Assembly: GCA_030424825.1 (NCBI GenBank)
Contig: JAUHWE010000007.1
Location: 1-22,599 of the forward strand
Length of the DNA: 22,599 bases
From: Verrucomicrobiia bacterium
GTDB lineage: Bacteria; Verrucomicrobiota; Verrucomicrobiia; Opitutales; Opitutaceae
Reading direction: 5' to 3'
Made by a program: the position numbers and the translations under genes. Positions 5,131 to 13,555 of the stretch are shown one piece after another (within the stretch, counting starts at the first letter, position 1; every line of letters begins with the position of its first letter). Under the pieces are notes generated by a model. That model was given only the letters and a program-made list of their open reading frames with translations, did no database searches and was not told the origin of the DNA.

Positions 5131-6405
5131 ATGTTCAGATTTTCTCGATTAACCATATTACTAGCACTACACGTATCCATAGCTTCAGCAGTAACCGCTG
5201 AAACGAAAATCAGTGACGCGCTCTCGAAAGAAGAGCTCGTTCAACTCGCCCTCAGCCAGAACAAGTATCTGCAGGCTGCCCAAAAGACGGTAGAACAAGC
5301 TCAAGCTCGCCGCTTATTAGCCGGCAAGTGGGACGACCCGGAGCTGTCCATCGACTATTCGACTGATTGGGTGTTCAACAACGAAGGTGAATCCACTTTT
5401 GGCATCGCCTTCGAGCAGCGCTTCCCCATAGCCAAGCGCATAGGCCTCCAAAAGGAGATCGCGGAAATCGAAATCGAGCTCGCCCGAGCGGAGATTCGAA
5501 ACTTCCAGCGTGTCCTCGTAAGAGACCTAGAACTAGCGGTGAACGACATCGCCCACACTGACGCCCAACTCGATTTGCGGCATTCGTTAGTGAAGCTAAA
5601 CACGGAATTCGCCGAATTCGTCGAATCTCGCATCGCGACCGCAGAGGCTTCCGAACTCGACGCCAACCAGGTTAAGATCGAGCTCTACGTCATTGAACAG
5701 GAAATACAGAATCTGGGCAACGAGCGTAATGCCCGCCTTGCCGACCTGCGCGGGCTCGCAGGTTTCGAACCCGATCAGGATCTAGATGTTTCCGAATCGC
5801 TCAGACACTTGAACGGGCAGCCAGACTTGCCTCGCTCAAACCTCGCGGATTTGAATTCCCATCCGGAATACCAGCTTAGAACGCTGCTCTTGGATATTGC
5901 CGACAAAGAGACCAGGCTGGCCATGCGCAGCCGCTGGGAGGACGTTACCCTTGGAGTCGGTTTTGAAAACGAACGATCCGTGGATGAACCCACCGGAATC
6001 GGTACGGATCGGTTCTTCGGAGTCAGCGTCTCGATCCCGCTTCCGGTCCGTAATCGCTATGAACCAGCGCTCAAGGAAAGCGTTGCTAAACAGGGGCAAC
6101 TGCAGGCTGCACTCCAAGCGACGTCTCTCGACCTGAGAACCCGTGCGGAGTCATTGAGGCAGCAAGCTCTCAACCTCTATGAACAGGCGAGACACTACGA
6201 AACCAACATTACGCAACTCGTAGAGGACAACCTCGAAAAATTGAACGCCGCCTATGGGGCTGGGCAGGTAAGCCTCAATGAGCTCTTCCGCTCACAGGAA
6301 CGGCGAGTGAAAATCCAGTCGGCGCACTTGACCATGGTCCACGACTACCGCCAAGCGCTGGTCGAATGGGAAGCCGCCACCGCCCGAAACATAATCAATC
6401 AATAA
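5131..6405 (+). CDS. TolC/CzcC-family outer-membrane efflux factor 1
   Basis: 424 residues. A signal peptide ends about residue 23 (SIASAVTAE). The mature protein has the two-fold outer-membrane efflux protein architecture: long amphipathic helices (ALSQNKYLQAAQKTVEQAQA, then EIAEIEIELARAEIR...DLELAVNDIAH) alternating with short strand segments, repeated in the second half (GIGTDRFFGVSVSIPLPVRN, then a long helix to VSLNELFRSQERR). Length is typical of CzcC/CusC. No lipobox is evident, unlike CusC. It should form the trimeric outer-membrane channel with the adaptor and pump encoded next. The ATG at 5131 has Shine-Dalgarno AGGAG 6 nt upstream, which is sequestered in the RNA structure before it. 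The adaptor gene starts 15 nt after the stop. Family assignment is secure. Confidence 0.92.
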   Translation: MFRFSRLTILLALHVSIASAVTAETKISDALSKEELVQLALSQNKYLQAAQKTVEQAQARRLLAGKWDDPELSIDYSTDWVFNNEGESTFGIAFEQRFPIAKRIGLQKEIAEIEIELARAEIRNFQRVLVRDLELAVNDIAHTDAQLDLRHSLVKLNTEFAEFVESRIATAEASELDANQVKIELYVIEQEIQNLGNERNARLADLRGLAGFEPDQDLDVSESLRHLNGQPDLPRSNLADLNSHPEYQLRTLLLDIADKETRLAMRSRWEDVTLGVGFENERSVDEPTGIGTDRFFGVSVSIPLPVRNRYEPALKESVAKQGQLQAALQATSLDLRTRAESLRQQALNLYEQARHYETNITQLVEDNLEKLNAAYGAGQVSLNELFRSQERRVKIQSAHLTMVHDYRQALVEWEAATARNIINQ

Positions 6406-6420
6406 ATTCACTCTTACGAA

Positions 6421-7545
6421 ATGAAATCGAAACTTTCTATACTCGCGCTCCTTACCGGAGCCAACTGCCTGTTCGCCCAAGACGCCAGTAACATGGTGAT
6501 CCTAGACGAAAACGGCATACATAACTTAGGTATTCAAATTGCGGAGGCGGAAGAAATGGAATTCGAAACTACCGTATTCGCAATCGGCAGAATCGAAGAC
6601 ATTCCCTCGAACCGCTCCGTCCTGTCCAGTCGCATTCCCGGTCGGGTGATCGAGCTCACCGCGTTCGTGGGCGACACCGTATCCGCGGGACAAACACTTG
6701 CTAGAATCGAAAGCCGTCAATTAGGCGACCCACCTCCAAGCATCGAACTAAAAGCGCCTCAACAGGGAAAAGTCATCGATTCCCACGTACGTCTCGGGCA
6801 GCCAGTCGAACCAGATGCCGAGCTCCTCGACATTGCAGATCGCTCACGCATGTGGGCAGTGGCGAAGATCCCCGAGCAGGAAGCCGCTCTCGTTCGCATA
6901 GGCTCCCAGGCTCACATCCGCATACCTGCGCTGGGCGGCCAACTGATCGACGCTACGCTCCAGCGCTTCGGAGTCGATGCCGACCGCCAAGCGGGCACCG
7001 TTGAAGGGATATTCGTCCTCGATAATCCCGACTTGAAGCTAAGTCCTGGCATGCGAGCCGAGTTCTCTATCGTGCTCAGTTCTCGCGAAAACGTTCTCTC
7101 AGTACCCAAGGAATCTATACAAGGAACTCCTGCGGAAAGAGTCGTTTTTGTTAAAGATTTCGATTTGCCAAACGCATTCATCCGCACGCCCGTTCGCCTA
7201 GGCGAGCAAAACGACCAGTTCGTCGAAATTGTAGGCGGGCTCTTCCCAAGTGACGAAGTCGTCACCCGAGGCTCCTATTCATTGGGCTTCGCTGGAGGAG
7301 GGAGCGGCGTATCGCTAAAGGACGCTCTGGATGCGGCCCATGGCCATGAGCATAACGAAGACGGCTCTGAGATGACCAACGAACAAGAGTCTGAAGGCGA
7401 CCATGGACACGATCACGGCGAGGAAGGCGGATCCCATGCAGGATCATCAAACCCGCTCTGGATGATCTATTCCGGAATCACGACTGTGATTTGCGTAGTG
7501 CTTGCCCAACTCCTTTGGAGAAAGCGTTCCAACTCTAATTCATAA
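6421..7545 (+). CDS. RND periplasmic adaptor without helical hairpin, with His-rich tail and C-terminal membrane helix
   Basis: 374 residues. The signal peptide ends about residue 19-20 (CLFAQ). Residues about 65-140 form a lipoyl/barrel-sandwich domain: GRVIELTAFVGDTVSAGQTLARIES, then KAPQQGKVIDSHVRLGQPV. The two lipoyl halves are joined by only about ten residues (around RQLGDPPPS, 99-107), whereas CzcB/CusB-type adaptors carry a long alpha-hairpin here that reaches the outer-membrane channel. Beta-barrel and membrane-proximal parts follow to about 290. The C-terminus is unusual: a His/acidic stretch (residues 307-339, HGHEHNEDG... and GDHGHDHGEEGGSH), then a hydrophobic helix (about 345-365) ending in WRKRSNSNS, so it is probably anchored in the inner membrane at both the pump and the metal-binding tail. 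The pump gene begins 5 nt downstream. Confidence 0.88.
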   Translation: MKSKLSILALLTGANCLFAQDASNMVILDENGIHNLGIQIAEAEEMEFETTVFAIGRIEDIPSNRSVLSSRIPGRVIELTAFVGDTVSAGQTLARIESRQLGDPPPSIELKAPQQGKVIDSHVRLGQPVEPDAELLDIADRSRMWAVAKIPEQEAALVRIGSQAHIRIPALGGQLIDATLQRFGVDADRQAGTVEGIFVLDNPDLKLSPGMRAEFSIVLSSRENVLSVPKESIQGTPAERVVFVKDFDLPNAFIRTPVRLGEQNDQFVEIVGGLFPSDEVVTRGSYSLGFAGGGSGVSLKDALDAAHGHEHNEDGSEMTNEQESEGDHGHDHGEEGGSHAGSSNPLWMIYSGITTVICVVLAQLLWRKRSNSNS

Positions 7546-7550
7546 CGGCC

Positions 7551-10500
7551 ATGCTCAATCATCTTATACGATTTTCACTCAAGCAAAGAGCGCTCGTCAT
7601 AGCGGCAGCCTTGGTCGTCTTACTTTGGGGAGCTAAAACTACACTCGAACTACCCGTCGATGTACTCCCAGACCTGACCAAACCCACCGTTACACTCCTC
7701 ACCGAAGCTTCCGGCTTCGCCCCCGAGGAAGTGGAGACGCTCGTCACCGTACCACTAGAAAATGCCCTCATGGGCGTGACTGGCGTGACCCGCCTTCGCT
7801 CGGTCAATGACATCGGTCTTTCCCTTATTTTCGTAGAATTCGAATGGGGCACCGATATCTACCGAGCTCGACAGTTCGTGCAGGAACGCATTACCGGCAC
7901 AGCCGAAACGCTGCCAGAAGGAGTAAGTCCCTACATGACCCCCGTCGCTTCCCTCATGGGTAACATCCTGCTCGTCGGCCTCGTCGACCCCAGCGGGAAG
8001 ACCGATGCTAGGGACCTTCGAACGCTGGCAGACTGGACCGTCGCTCGCCGGTTCCAATCCATCCCTGGAATCGCCGAGGTGCTCTCCATGGGTGGAGGTG
8101 TCAAGCAAGTGCAGGTACAGCCGAATCCCGACAAGATGCTAGCGCTCGGTGTAAGTTTCGATCAAATACACAATGCCGCCCAAAAAGCCGTAAAGAATAC
8201 CACTGGCGGCTTCCTCACCGAGTCCGCGCAAGAGATCATGGTGAGGAACCTCGCCATGACAACAGATCTCGATGAGATCTCGGATACCGTCGTAAGCTAT
8301 GAGAACGACCGACCGATTCGGCTAAAAGACGTGGCGGAAATTCGCTGGGACATCGAACCCATGAGAGGCGACGCCGGACTCGGCAGCAAACTGCTGTCGG
8401 AGTCGGGCTCCCACGATGAGGCAGAAGGCTACCTTGGCGTGATACTCAGCGTAACAAAGTCGCCTGGGTTCGACACTTTGAGCCTTACTAAGGAGGTCGA
8501 AGACGCGATGGCCGAACTGCAGGAAACTCTTCCCGAAGGCGTGAAGCTCTTGACCGTTTACAGGCAATCCGACTTCATCGAACTCTCCATCGGCAATTTG
8601 GAGGAGGCTCTGCGAGACGGAGCGATTATGGTCGCTCTTGTCCTTTTTCTATTCCTCCTGAATTTCCGCATCACATTCATTACGCTCACGGCGATACCGC
8701 TCTCGCTAGGCATAACCGTGATAGTATTCGATTTATTTGGACTCGGCGTCAACTCCATGACGCTTGGCGGACTCGCCGTAGCCATCGGCATGGTGGTCGA
8801 CGACGCCATCGTTAACGTGGAAAACGTATACCGGCGACTACGTGAAAACTCCGCCAAGAAAAGCTCTCAGCCAGCACTCGAGGTTATCGCAGAAGCCTCA
8901 GCCGAGGTAAGGTCTTCGATTCTCTACGCCACGATTCTAATTATTCTCGTATTCGTTCCGCTTCTAGCGCTCAGCGGCGTGGAAGGTCGGCTCTTTTCCC
9001 CCATAGCGGTGGCGACCATTGTGAGTATGGCGGCCTCGTTCTTTGTATCGATAACGGTTATACCCGTTCTCGGCTCCTTCCTGCTCAAACCGAAGGACAA
9101 CAAGCAGCACAAAGACGTGTTCTTCGTGCGTTTCCTTAAATGGGCATTTAGCAAGACCTGGCTCAACTTGTCGCTGACACACCCCTTTCTCGTGTTCTTG
9201 ATAACTGGCGGACTTCTCTACTTCGCTTACGTATCCTTTATGGGGATGGGCGCCAACTTCCTGCCAGCATTTCGCGAACCTACCGTCGTGGTCGCTACGA
9301 CTACCGCTCCGGGGACCTCGCTCAAGCAGACTACCGAGATCGCTTCGACCCTACAGGACCTGCTGCTCGAGATTCCAGAGGTCGAAACGGTGGCATTCCG
9401 CGTTGGCCGCGCCGAACGCGGGGACCACGTCGTACCTGTATCCACCGTCGAGTTCGATGTGGAATTCAAAAGGGAACGCGAACGCGAACGAGGCGAGATT
9501 CTCGCCGACATCCGCGCTGCGACTCAAAGCCTGCCTGGAACCTTCAGCGCTCTCAGCGGCCCGCTCGCAGACCGTATCGGGCACATGCTTAGCGGGGTTT
9601 CCGCAAAGGTTGCGGTAAAGATCTACGGACCAGATCTCAACGAACTGAGAAAGCTAGGCACCGACATCGCCGACATCGCTCGAAGCATTCCGGGGCTCGA
9701 GGAAGCTCGCGTTGAACAACAAGCGCCCATCCCTCAACTCCGTATAGAAGTCGACCGCAAGCGAGCACTCGCATACGGTATCACACCGGGCGACCTCAAC
9801 GAGCAACTTGCTGCGCTCATGGGCGGCGAGGCCGTTTCTGAAATCTATGAAGGCCAGCGCGTCTACGACCTCGTCGTGCGGCTCCCGCTTGAGTGGCGCG
9901 AATCCCCACATCGTCTGGCCAAACTCTACATCGATACTCAGAGCGGTCAGCGTGTCCCTCTCAGCTATGTAGCAAACATCAGGCAAGCGACAGGGCCAAA
10001 CACCATTCTTCGCGAGAACACCGTTCGTCGATTCGTCGTATCCATAAATCCCACAGTCGACGACCTCAACTCCGTGGTCGAAAGACTTCAGGCGGAAGTC
10101 AATGAACGCATAATGCTCCCAACGGGTTACACCATAGCTTTCGAAGGAGAATACCAAGCCCAGCAAGAAGCGAGACGAATCATCTTCATAACGTCCTGTA
10201 TCATCATGCTGGTGATCGTCTTCCTGCTCTATAGCTATTTTCAGGGGTTCGGCTTCGTCGCGCTCGTGCTGACGATACTACCGATTTCGCTCATCGGTAG
10301 CGTCATCTACACGCGGTACACGCTCGACAATATTAGTATCGCAACGCTTGTCGGTTTCATCGCCGTGGCAGGAATCGCTGCGCGAAATAACATCATGCTC
10401 ATTTCCCACTACCTCCACATGATGAGACACGAAGGCGAGAAATTCACGCGAGCGATGGTGGAGAGAGGAACGTTGGAACGCCTTGTCCCCATACTTATGA

Positions 10501-10712
10501 CCGCCATCTCAGCTGGACTAGCGCTCATTCCTCTGGTTCTCGCTGCAGACGAACCGGGCAAGGAAATCCTAAACCCTGTCGCCATCGTCATTGTCGGCGG
10601 ACTCGTCAGCTCCACATTTCTGGGCTTGGGCGTCACGCCCGCGCTTTTCTATCTCTTCGGCCGCAAAGCATCCGAAAGGGCCATCAAACTTAAGGCCGCT
10701 GCATCCGAATAA
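7551..10712 (+). CDS. Heavy-metal RND efflux pump 1 (CusA-like TM4 triad)
   Basis: 1053 residues, the normal length for CusA/CzcA-type proton antiporters. N-terminal helix 1 (residues 8-30) is followed by the porter domain (ELPVDVLPDLTKPTV, then GFAPEEVETLVTVPLE), six helices, a second porter domain (GANFLPAFREPTVVV) and six more helices, the usual duplicated 12-helix plan. The TM4 proton-relay segment reads AIGMVVDDAIVNVEN (411-425): A411, D417, E424. This matches the spacing and identity A399/D405/E412 of CusA rather than D402/D408/E415 of CzcA. However, the region matching CusA M573 (YMPST) reads VATTT here, so a Cu/Ag assignment is not secure. It follows the adaptor by 5 nt and is followed by the His-rich protein at 10743. 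Confidence 0.95.
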   Translation: MLNHLIRFSLKQRALVIAAALVVLLWGAKTTLELPVDVLPDLTKPTVTLLTEASGFAPEEVETLVTVPLENALMGVTGVTRLRSVNDIGLSLIFVEFEWGTDIYRARQFVQERITGTAETLPEGVSPYMTPVASLMGNILLVGLVDPSGKTDARDLRTLADWTVARRFQSIPGIAEVLSMGGGVKQVQVQPNPDKMLALGVSFDQIHNAAQKAVKNTTGGFLTESAQEIMVRNLAMTTDLDEISDTVVSYENDRPIRLKDVAEIRWDIEPMRGDAGLGSKLLSESGSHDEAEGYLGVILSVTKSPGFDTLSLTKEVEDAMAELQETLPEGVKLLTVYRQSDFIELSIGNLEEALRDGAIMVALVLFLFLLNFRITFITLTAIPLSLGITVIVFDLFGLGVNSMTLGGLAVAIGMVVDDAIVNVENVYRRLRENSAKKSSQPALEVIAEASAEVRSSILYATILIILVFVPLLALSGVEGRLFSPIAVATIVSMAASFFVSITVIPVLGSFLLKPKDNKQHKDVFFVRFLKWAFSKTWLNLSLTHPFLVFLITGGLLYFAYVSFMGMGANFLPAFREPTVVVATTTAPGTSLKQTTEIASTLQDLLLEIPEVETVAFRVGRAERGDHVVPVSTVEFDVEFKRERERERGEILADIRAATQSLPGTFSALSGPLADRIGHMLSGVSAKVAVKIYGPDLNELRKLGTDIADIARSIPGLEEARVEQQAPIPQLRIEVDRKRALAYGITPGDLNEQLAALMGGEAVSEIYEGQRVYDLVVRLPLEWRESPHRLAKLYIDTQSGQRVPLSYVANIRQATGPNTILRENTVRRFVVSINPTVDDLNSVVERLQAEVNERIMLPTGYTIAFEGEYQAQQEARRIIFITSCIIMLVIVFLLYSYFQGFGFVALVLTILPISLIGSVIYTRYTLDNISIATLVGFIAVAGIAARNNIMLISHYLHMMRHEGEKFTRAMVERGTLERLVPILMTAISAGLALIPLVLAADEPGKEILNPVAIVIVGGLVSSTFLGLGVTPALFYLFGRKASERAIKLKAAASE

Positions 10713-10742
10713 TCGAATCAACCAATAACCATGTAATATATT

Positions 10743-11306
10743 ATGTATACAACAATTAAAACGCTTATTACTATCCTAGCCTCGTTCGGCGCGTTCGCTC
10801 TGGCCAACGCTCAAGACCGTGATCACGACCATGATCATGGCGATCATGCCGGTCACGATCACGAAGACCACGGACACGAAGGTCATGAGCACGGCGAGAT
10901 CGAAGCCCCAAACGGAGGTCGAATCGTTGATTCAGTGGAACCGCATCTCGAGTTCTACGTCGACGACAGCGGAAAAGTGAAAATTACTTTCCTCGACGAG
11001 GAAGGGCACATCGTTGCTCCTGGTGACCAGCATATCAGTGTCATCGGAGGAGAACGTTCGAATCCTACGCGTTTGAGCTTCACGAAATCCGGAAACGCTC
11101 TCGTTTCCGATAAATCGCTACCCGAAGGAAACAACCTTCCAATTATCCTTAACATCAAGGCAAGCGCGCGTTCCAAAACCGTTCGAGAAAAGTTTAATCT
11201 CAATCTCAGCGAATGCCCGACGTGCGACCACCAAGAATACGCCTGCGTATGCGAACACGGTGAAGATGACCACGAGGAGCATGGTCACGAAGGCCACGAC
11301 CATTAG
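10743..11306 (+). CDS. His-rich secreted metal-binding protein
   Basis: 187 residues. The signal peptide ends about residue 23 (FALANAQ). The mature N-terminus is a dense His/Asp run (residues 28-50, HDHDHGDHAGHDHEDHGHEG). A central beta-rich domain follows, starting APNGGRIVDSVEPHLEFYV and running to about residue 155, like the NGGR/PHxEF-type small domains often found beside RND metal pumps. The C-terminus has C158-P-T-C161, then C168-V-C170-EHG and a second His cluster (DDHEEHGHEGHDH). The pattern suggests a periplasmic Zn/Co/Ni/Cu buffer or donor for the pump encoded 30 nt upstream. The CxCEHG motif echoes the CxEH modules of the adaptor at 15981. No close named homologue is recognised. 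Metal binding is likely, specificity unknown. Confidence 0.78.
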   Translation: MYTTIKTLITILASFGAFALANAQDRDHDHDHGDHAGHDHEDHGHEGHEHGEIEAPNGGRIVDSVEPHLEFYVDDSGKVKITFLDEEGHIVAPGDQHISVIGGERSNPTRLSFTKSGNALVSDKSLPEGNNLPIILNIKASARSKTVREKFNLNLSECPTCDHQEYACVCEHGEDDHEEHGHEGHDH

Positions 11307-11341
11307 TCCAAATACGAATTGCTCACAGACAGCAACCCATC

Positions 11342-11375
11342 GCTGCCAGCATTCGACATTATGAAGGCTGGCAGC
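11342..11375 (+). other. Strong hairpin between the His-rich gene and the first GxHxHI gene
   Basis: A perfect 9-bp inverted repeat GCTGCCAGC (11342-11350) / GCTGGCAGC (11367-11375) with a 16-nt loop, in the 91-nt gap. No T-run follows, so it is not a standard intrinsic terminator. It could be an mRNA-processing or stability stem that separates the efflux operon from the next genes. Confidence 0.5.
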
Positions 11376-11397
11376 ATGAAAGATACCACACTACTGT

Positions 11398-11832
11398 ATG
11401 AAAACGAATCAATCTGTTAGTCATATCGCAAGAACAGCAATGGCCATCTCCCTATTGTCGATTCACTCTTTAATCGCGGGAGATAAACCAAACGAATATT
11501 CACCAACTATTGAAATAGAGAACGAAGGGCGTGTTGTTGAGGCCCTTTCTGTGAAAGCTGTTACTAGGAAAGACAATTTATGGCTACGTATTAGAATGTC
11601 TAGGCGCAGTTCTATGAACTTTCCTGGAGGATGCCATCTACACATCGAACTGTACAATAGGAATGGCGAGCTCTTAAAAACAGACTACCAGAAAATTTCC
11701 CCATTCGGTTTTCATCGACATAAGATTGGAAGATTCCGAACACGGACAATACACTACAATTCTGAGTTAAATCCGGCAGACGTAGAAAGAATATCAATAC
11801 ATGCCTATCAGCAAAAACACGACAACGAATAA
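11398..11832 (+). CDS. Secreted GxHxHI-family protein, copy A (unrecognised family)
   Basis: 144 residues. A probable signal peptide covers residues 1-27 (AMAISLLSIHSLIAG). The mature domain has beta-rich segments and the motif G78-C-H-L-H-I83 followed by ELYNRNGELL, and ends near residue 141 with ISIHAYQQKH. The same two motifs, about 61-65 residues apart, recur in the proteins at 11845 and 13556, so the three are paralogous. I do not recognise the family. The two His of the first motif plus the His of QKH suggest a metal site, and copy A adds a Cys. Codon use is more AT-rich than in its neighbours. It sits 12 nt before copy B, so the two are co-transcribed. Function is unknown; a periplasmic metal chaperone is a guess from context. 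Confidence 0.68.
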   Translation: MKTNQSVSHIARTAMAISLLSIHSLIAGDKPNEYSPTIEIENEGRVVEALSVKAVTRKDNLWLRIRMSRRSSMNFPGGCHLHIELYNRNGELLKTDYQKISPFGFHRHKIGRFRTRTIHYNSELNPADVERISIHAYQQKHDNE

Positions 11833-11844
11833 CCATACTTTCCG

Positions 11845-12312
11845 ATGTACCCAGTTAAAAGCTACCTTTACCTAAAACAAGCGATCGTTCTTGTGATCGC
11901 TTCGTCGATGAGCACCGCCGCTTTAGCGGAAACGGTATCAGCTTCTAAAATCGAGCTTCCGAACGAGCACGAATTCATTCGCATTGAAAACGTATCGATC
12001 GTTGAAAAGGAGGGTAAAACCGCGATCAACGGCTCCGCGATCAAGTTTAGAGACAGATTCATGATCTGGGGTTCCCATCTGCATATCGACCTCGTCGACC
12101 TGACGACAAACGAAGAGGGCGAGGTAGTGGAAGTTCTACTTGAGAGAGAAGTCTACAGATTTCGCCGCAACGACTTCGACGATGGCGAACGACTCGAACG
12201 ATTCTTCAAGTATGTCGATCTATCCAATCCCAATATAGACAAGATCGTTCTCGAAACGTACACCCAGAGGCACGATGACACGTGCGGCCTTGAAGAACAG
12301 GCCTCCGATTAA
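11845..12312 (+). CDS. Secreted GxHxHI-family protein, copy B (unrecognised family)
   Basis: 155 residues. The signal peptide ends about residue 29 (STAALAE). The mature protein contains G76-S-H-L-H-I81-DLVD, then GEVVEVLL, a charged stretch (YRFRRNDFDDGERLERF) and the closing IVLETYTQRH (QRH 141-143), continuing into an acidic tail with one Cys (DDTCGLEEQ). The spacing of the two motifs (65 residues) parallels copies A (61) and C (63). Overall identity to A and C is low outside the motifs, so the duplication is old or the copies have diverged in role. It follows copy A by 12 nt and precedes the small basic membrane protein by 24 nt. Probably periplasmic. Metal binding is suggested by the conserved His residues but not demonstrated. 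Confidence 0.7.
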   Translation: MYPVKSYLYLKQAIVLVIASSMSTAALAETVSASKIELPNEHEFIRIENVSIVEKEGKTAINGSAIKFRDRFMIWGSHLHIDLVDLTTNEEGEVVEVLLEREVYRFRRNDFDDGERLERFFKYVDLSNPNIDKIVLETYTQRHDDTCGLEEQASD

Positions 12313-12336
12313 CCTTAAACCTTCGTTGACTAAGGA

Positions 12337-12627
12337 ATGCCCAAGAGCAAAAGCCGAAAGCGACCAAGGCAGATCCGACAAGGCGGGCGACTTCAACGAG
12401 CTAAAGAAAAGAAGCTAGCCGAGGACCAGAAAACGAATCGGAATCTGGCAATCGGCCTTGGCCTCGCTACGCTCGTAGTATGGATCACTCTGTATATATT
12501 CAAGCAGAGAGATCTCGCTACGCAAGGGTACTCGCGAGTCCCAATTGTATTCTACATACTCAAGTGGAGTCTCGCAGCGTTCTCGGCCGGCGCCATCTTC
12601 AGCTGGGTAAAGAATCGCAAATTCTAA
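12337..12627 (+). CDS. Small basic-headed two-helix membrane protein
   Basis: 96 residues. The first 33 or so residues are highly basic (KSKSRKRPRQIRQGGRLQRA and on), followed by two predicted membrane helices (about 37-54 and 71-90), a short loop (KQRDLATQGYSRVP) and a basic end (KNRKF). By the positive-inside rule both ends face the cytoplasm. No metal-binding residues stand out. AAGGA lies directly before the ATG (12332-12336). The CDF exporter gene begins 11 nt after its stop, so it is likely to be co-expressed and could be an accessory of that exporter. A protein with the same plan occurs at 22020-22277 on the other strand. I do not recognise the family. Confidence 0.62.
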   Translation: MPKSKSRKRPRQIRQGGRLQRAKEKKLAEDQKTNRNLAIGLGLATLVVWITLYIFKQRDLATQGYSRVPIVFYILKWSLAAFSAGAIFSWVKNRKF

Positions 12628-12638
12628 GAAACGCCATC

Positions 12639-13553
12639 ATGAGTCACGACCACAGCCATGGAACAGAGGAAGTTTCCGACAAGGCCCTTTTCTGGGCCCT
12701 TTTACTAAATGTCGGCCTCTCGGTCTTCGAGTTCGCTGCAGGCATAATCGCCGGAAGCGTCGCGCTCATGGCGGATGCCTTGCACAATACAAACGATGCA
12801 GCAGCCCTGCTTATTGCCTACGTTGCCAGAAAGATTTCCCGGAAAGGCGCAGACAGGGCCTACACCTTCGGCTACCGAAGGGCCGAGCTCATTGGAGCTA
12901 TGATCCAGCTCACGGCCCTCATTCTCGTCGGACTGTATCTGGTCTATGAGGGCGTCACTAGATTCTTCAACCCACAGCCGATTCTAGGCGGCTGGATGAT
13001 GGCCGCTTCCGGCGTCGCGCTCATTGTCGATCTCGGAACCGTTTGGCTGTTATGGGCCATGTCAAAAGGAAGCCTAAACGTCAAAGCCGCCTTCCTGCAC
13101 AACCTCACCGACGCTGCGGCTTCGGTAGCCGTTATGGCAGGTGGAGCCGCCGTGTATTGGCTTTCCTGGGACTGGATCGATCCCGCTCTCACGCTAGTTA
13201 TAGCCGGATACATCCTCTACATGTCATTCGGCCTCATCCGGAAGACCTCAAAGATCCTTATGCAAGCCACTCCAGACGGGCTCGATCTTGAGGAATTGAA
13301 AACCAAGACCGAAAAAATCGAAGGAGTCTGCGAAATCCACCACCTGCACGTCTGGGAACTAGACGAGCACCACCGAGCCTTAGAGGCTCATATCGTCATT
13401 TCCGACGAAAGATTACGGGATATTGAAACGATCAAGTCGCGAGTTAAGAATCTCCTTAAAACCCGCTACGACATCGCCCACTCCACTCTGGAATTCGAAA
13501 CGTCTTCCCAAGCTTGTGGAGAGGAACACAACCATTTCATCGCTAAACATTGA
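12639..13553 (+). CDS. czcD: CDF cation exporter (CzcD/ZitB type)
   Basis: 304 residues, typical CDF length. It begins MSHDHSHG, a His motif common in CzcD. Six predicted helices follow. The transport-site pairs are H49-x3-D53 in helix 2 (ADALHNTNDA) and H154-x3-D158 in helix 5 (FLHNLTDA), the HxxxD arrangement of Zn/Cd/Co-exporting CDF proteins such as ZitB. The cytoplasmic C-terminal domain (from about 205) contains HHLHVWELDEHHRALEAH, a regulatory metal-binding fold, and the tail ends CGEEHNHFIAKH. A longer open frame extends upstream, but it overlaps the preceding gene and lacks CDF sequence, so the ATG at 12639 is chosen. It should move Zn2+ or similar ions from cytoplasm to periplasm, where the RND systems can pick them up. 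Confidence 0.92.
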   Translation: MSHDHSHGTEEVSDKALFWALLLNVGLSVFEFAAGIIAGSVALMADALHNTNDAAALLIAYVARKISRKGADRAYTFGYRRAELIGAMIQLTALILVGLYLVYEGVTRFFNPQPILGGWMMAASGVALIVDLGTVWLLWAMSKGSLNVKAAFLHNLTDAAASVAVMAGGAAVYWLSWDWIDPALTLVIAGYILYMSFGLIRKTSKILMQATPDGLDLEELKTKTEKIEGVCEIHHLHVWELDEHHRALEAHIVISDERLRDIETIKSRVKNLLKTRYDIAHSTLEFETSSQACGEEHNHFIAKH

Positions 13554-13555
13554 AG

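Noticed and set aside
12480..12638. Longer N-terminus for the CDF exporter
   Set aside because: The extra residues come from an alternative frame of the preceding small membrane-protein gene; the CDF family starts at MSHDHSHG (12639).
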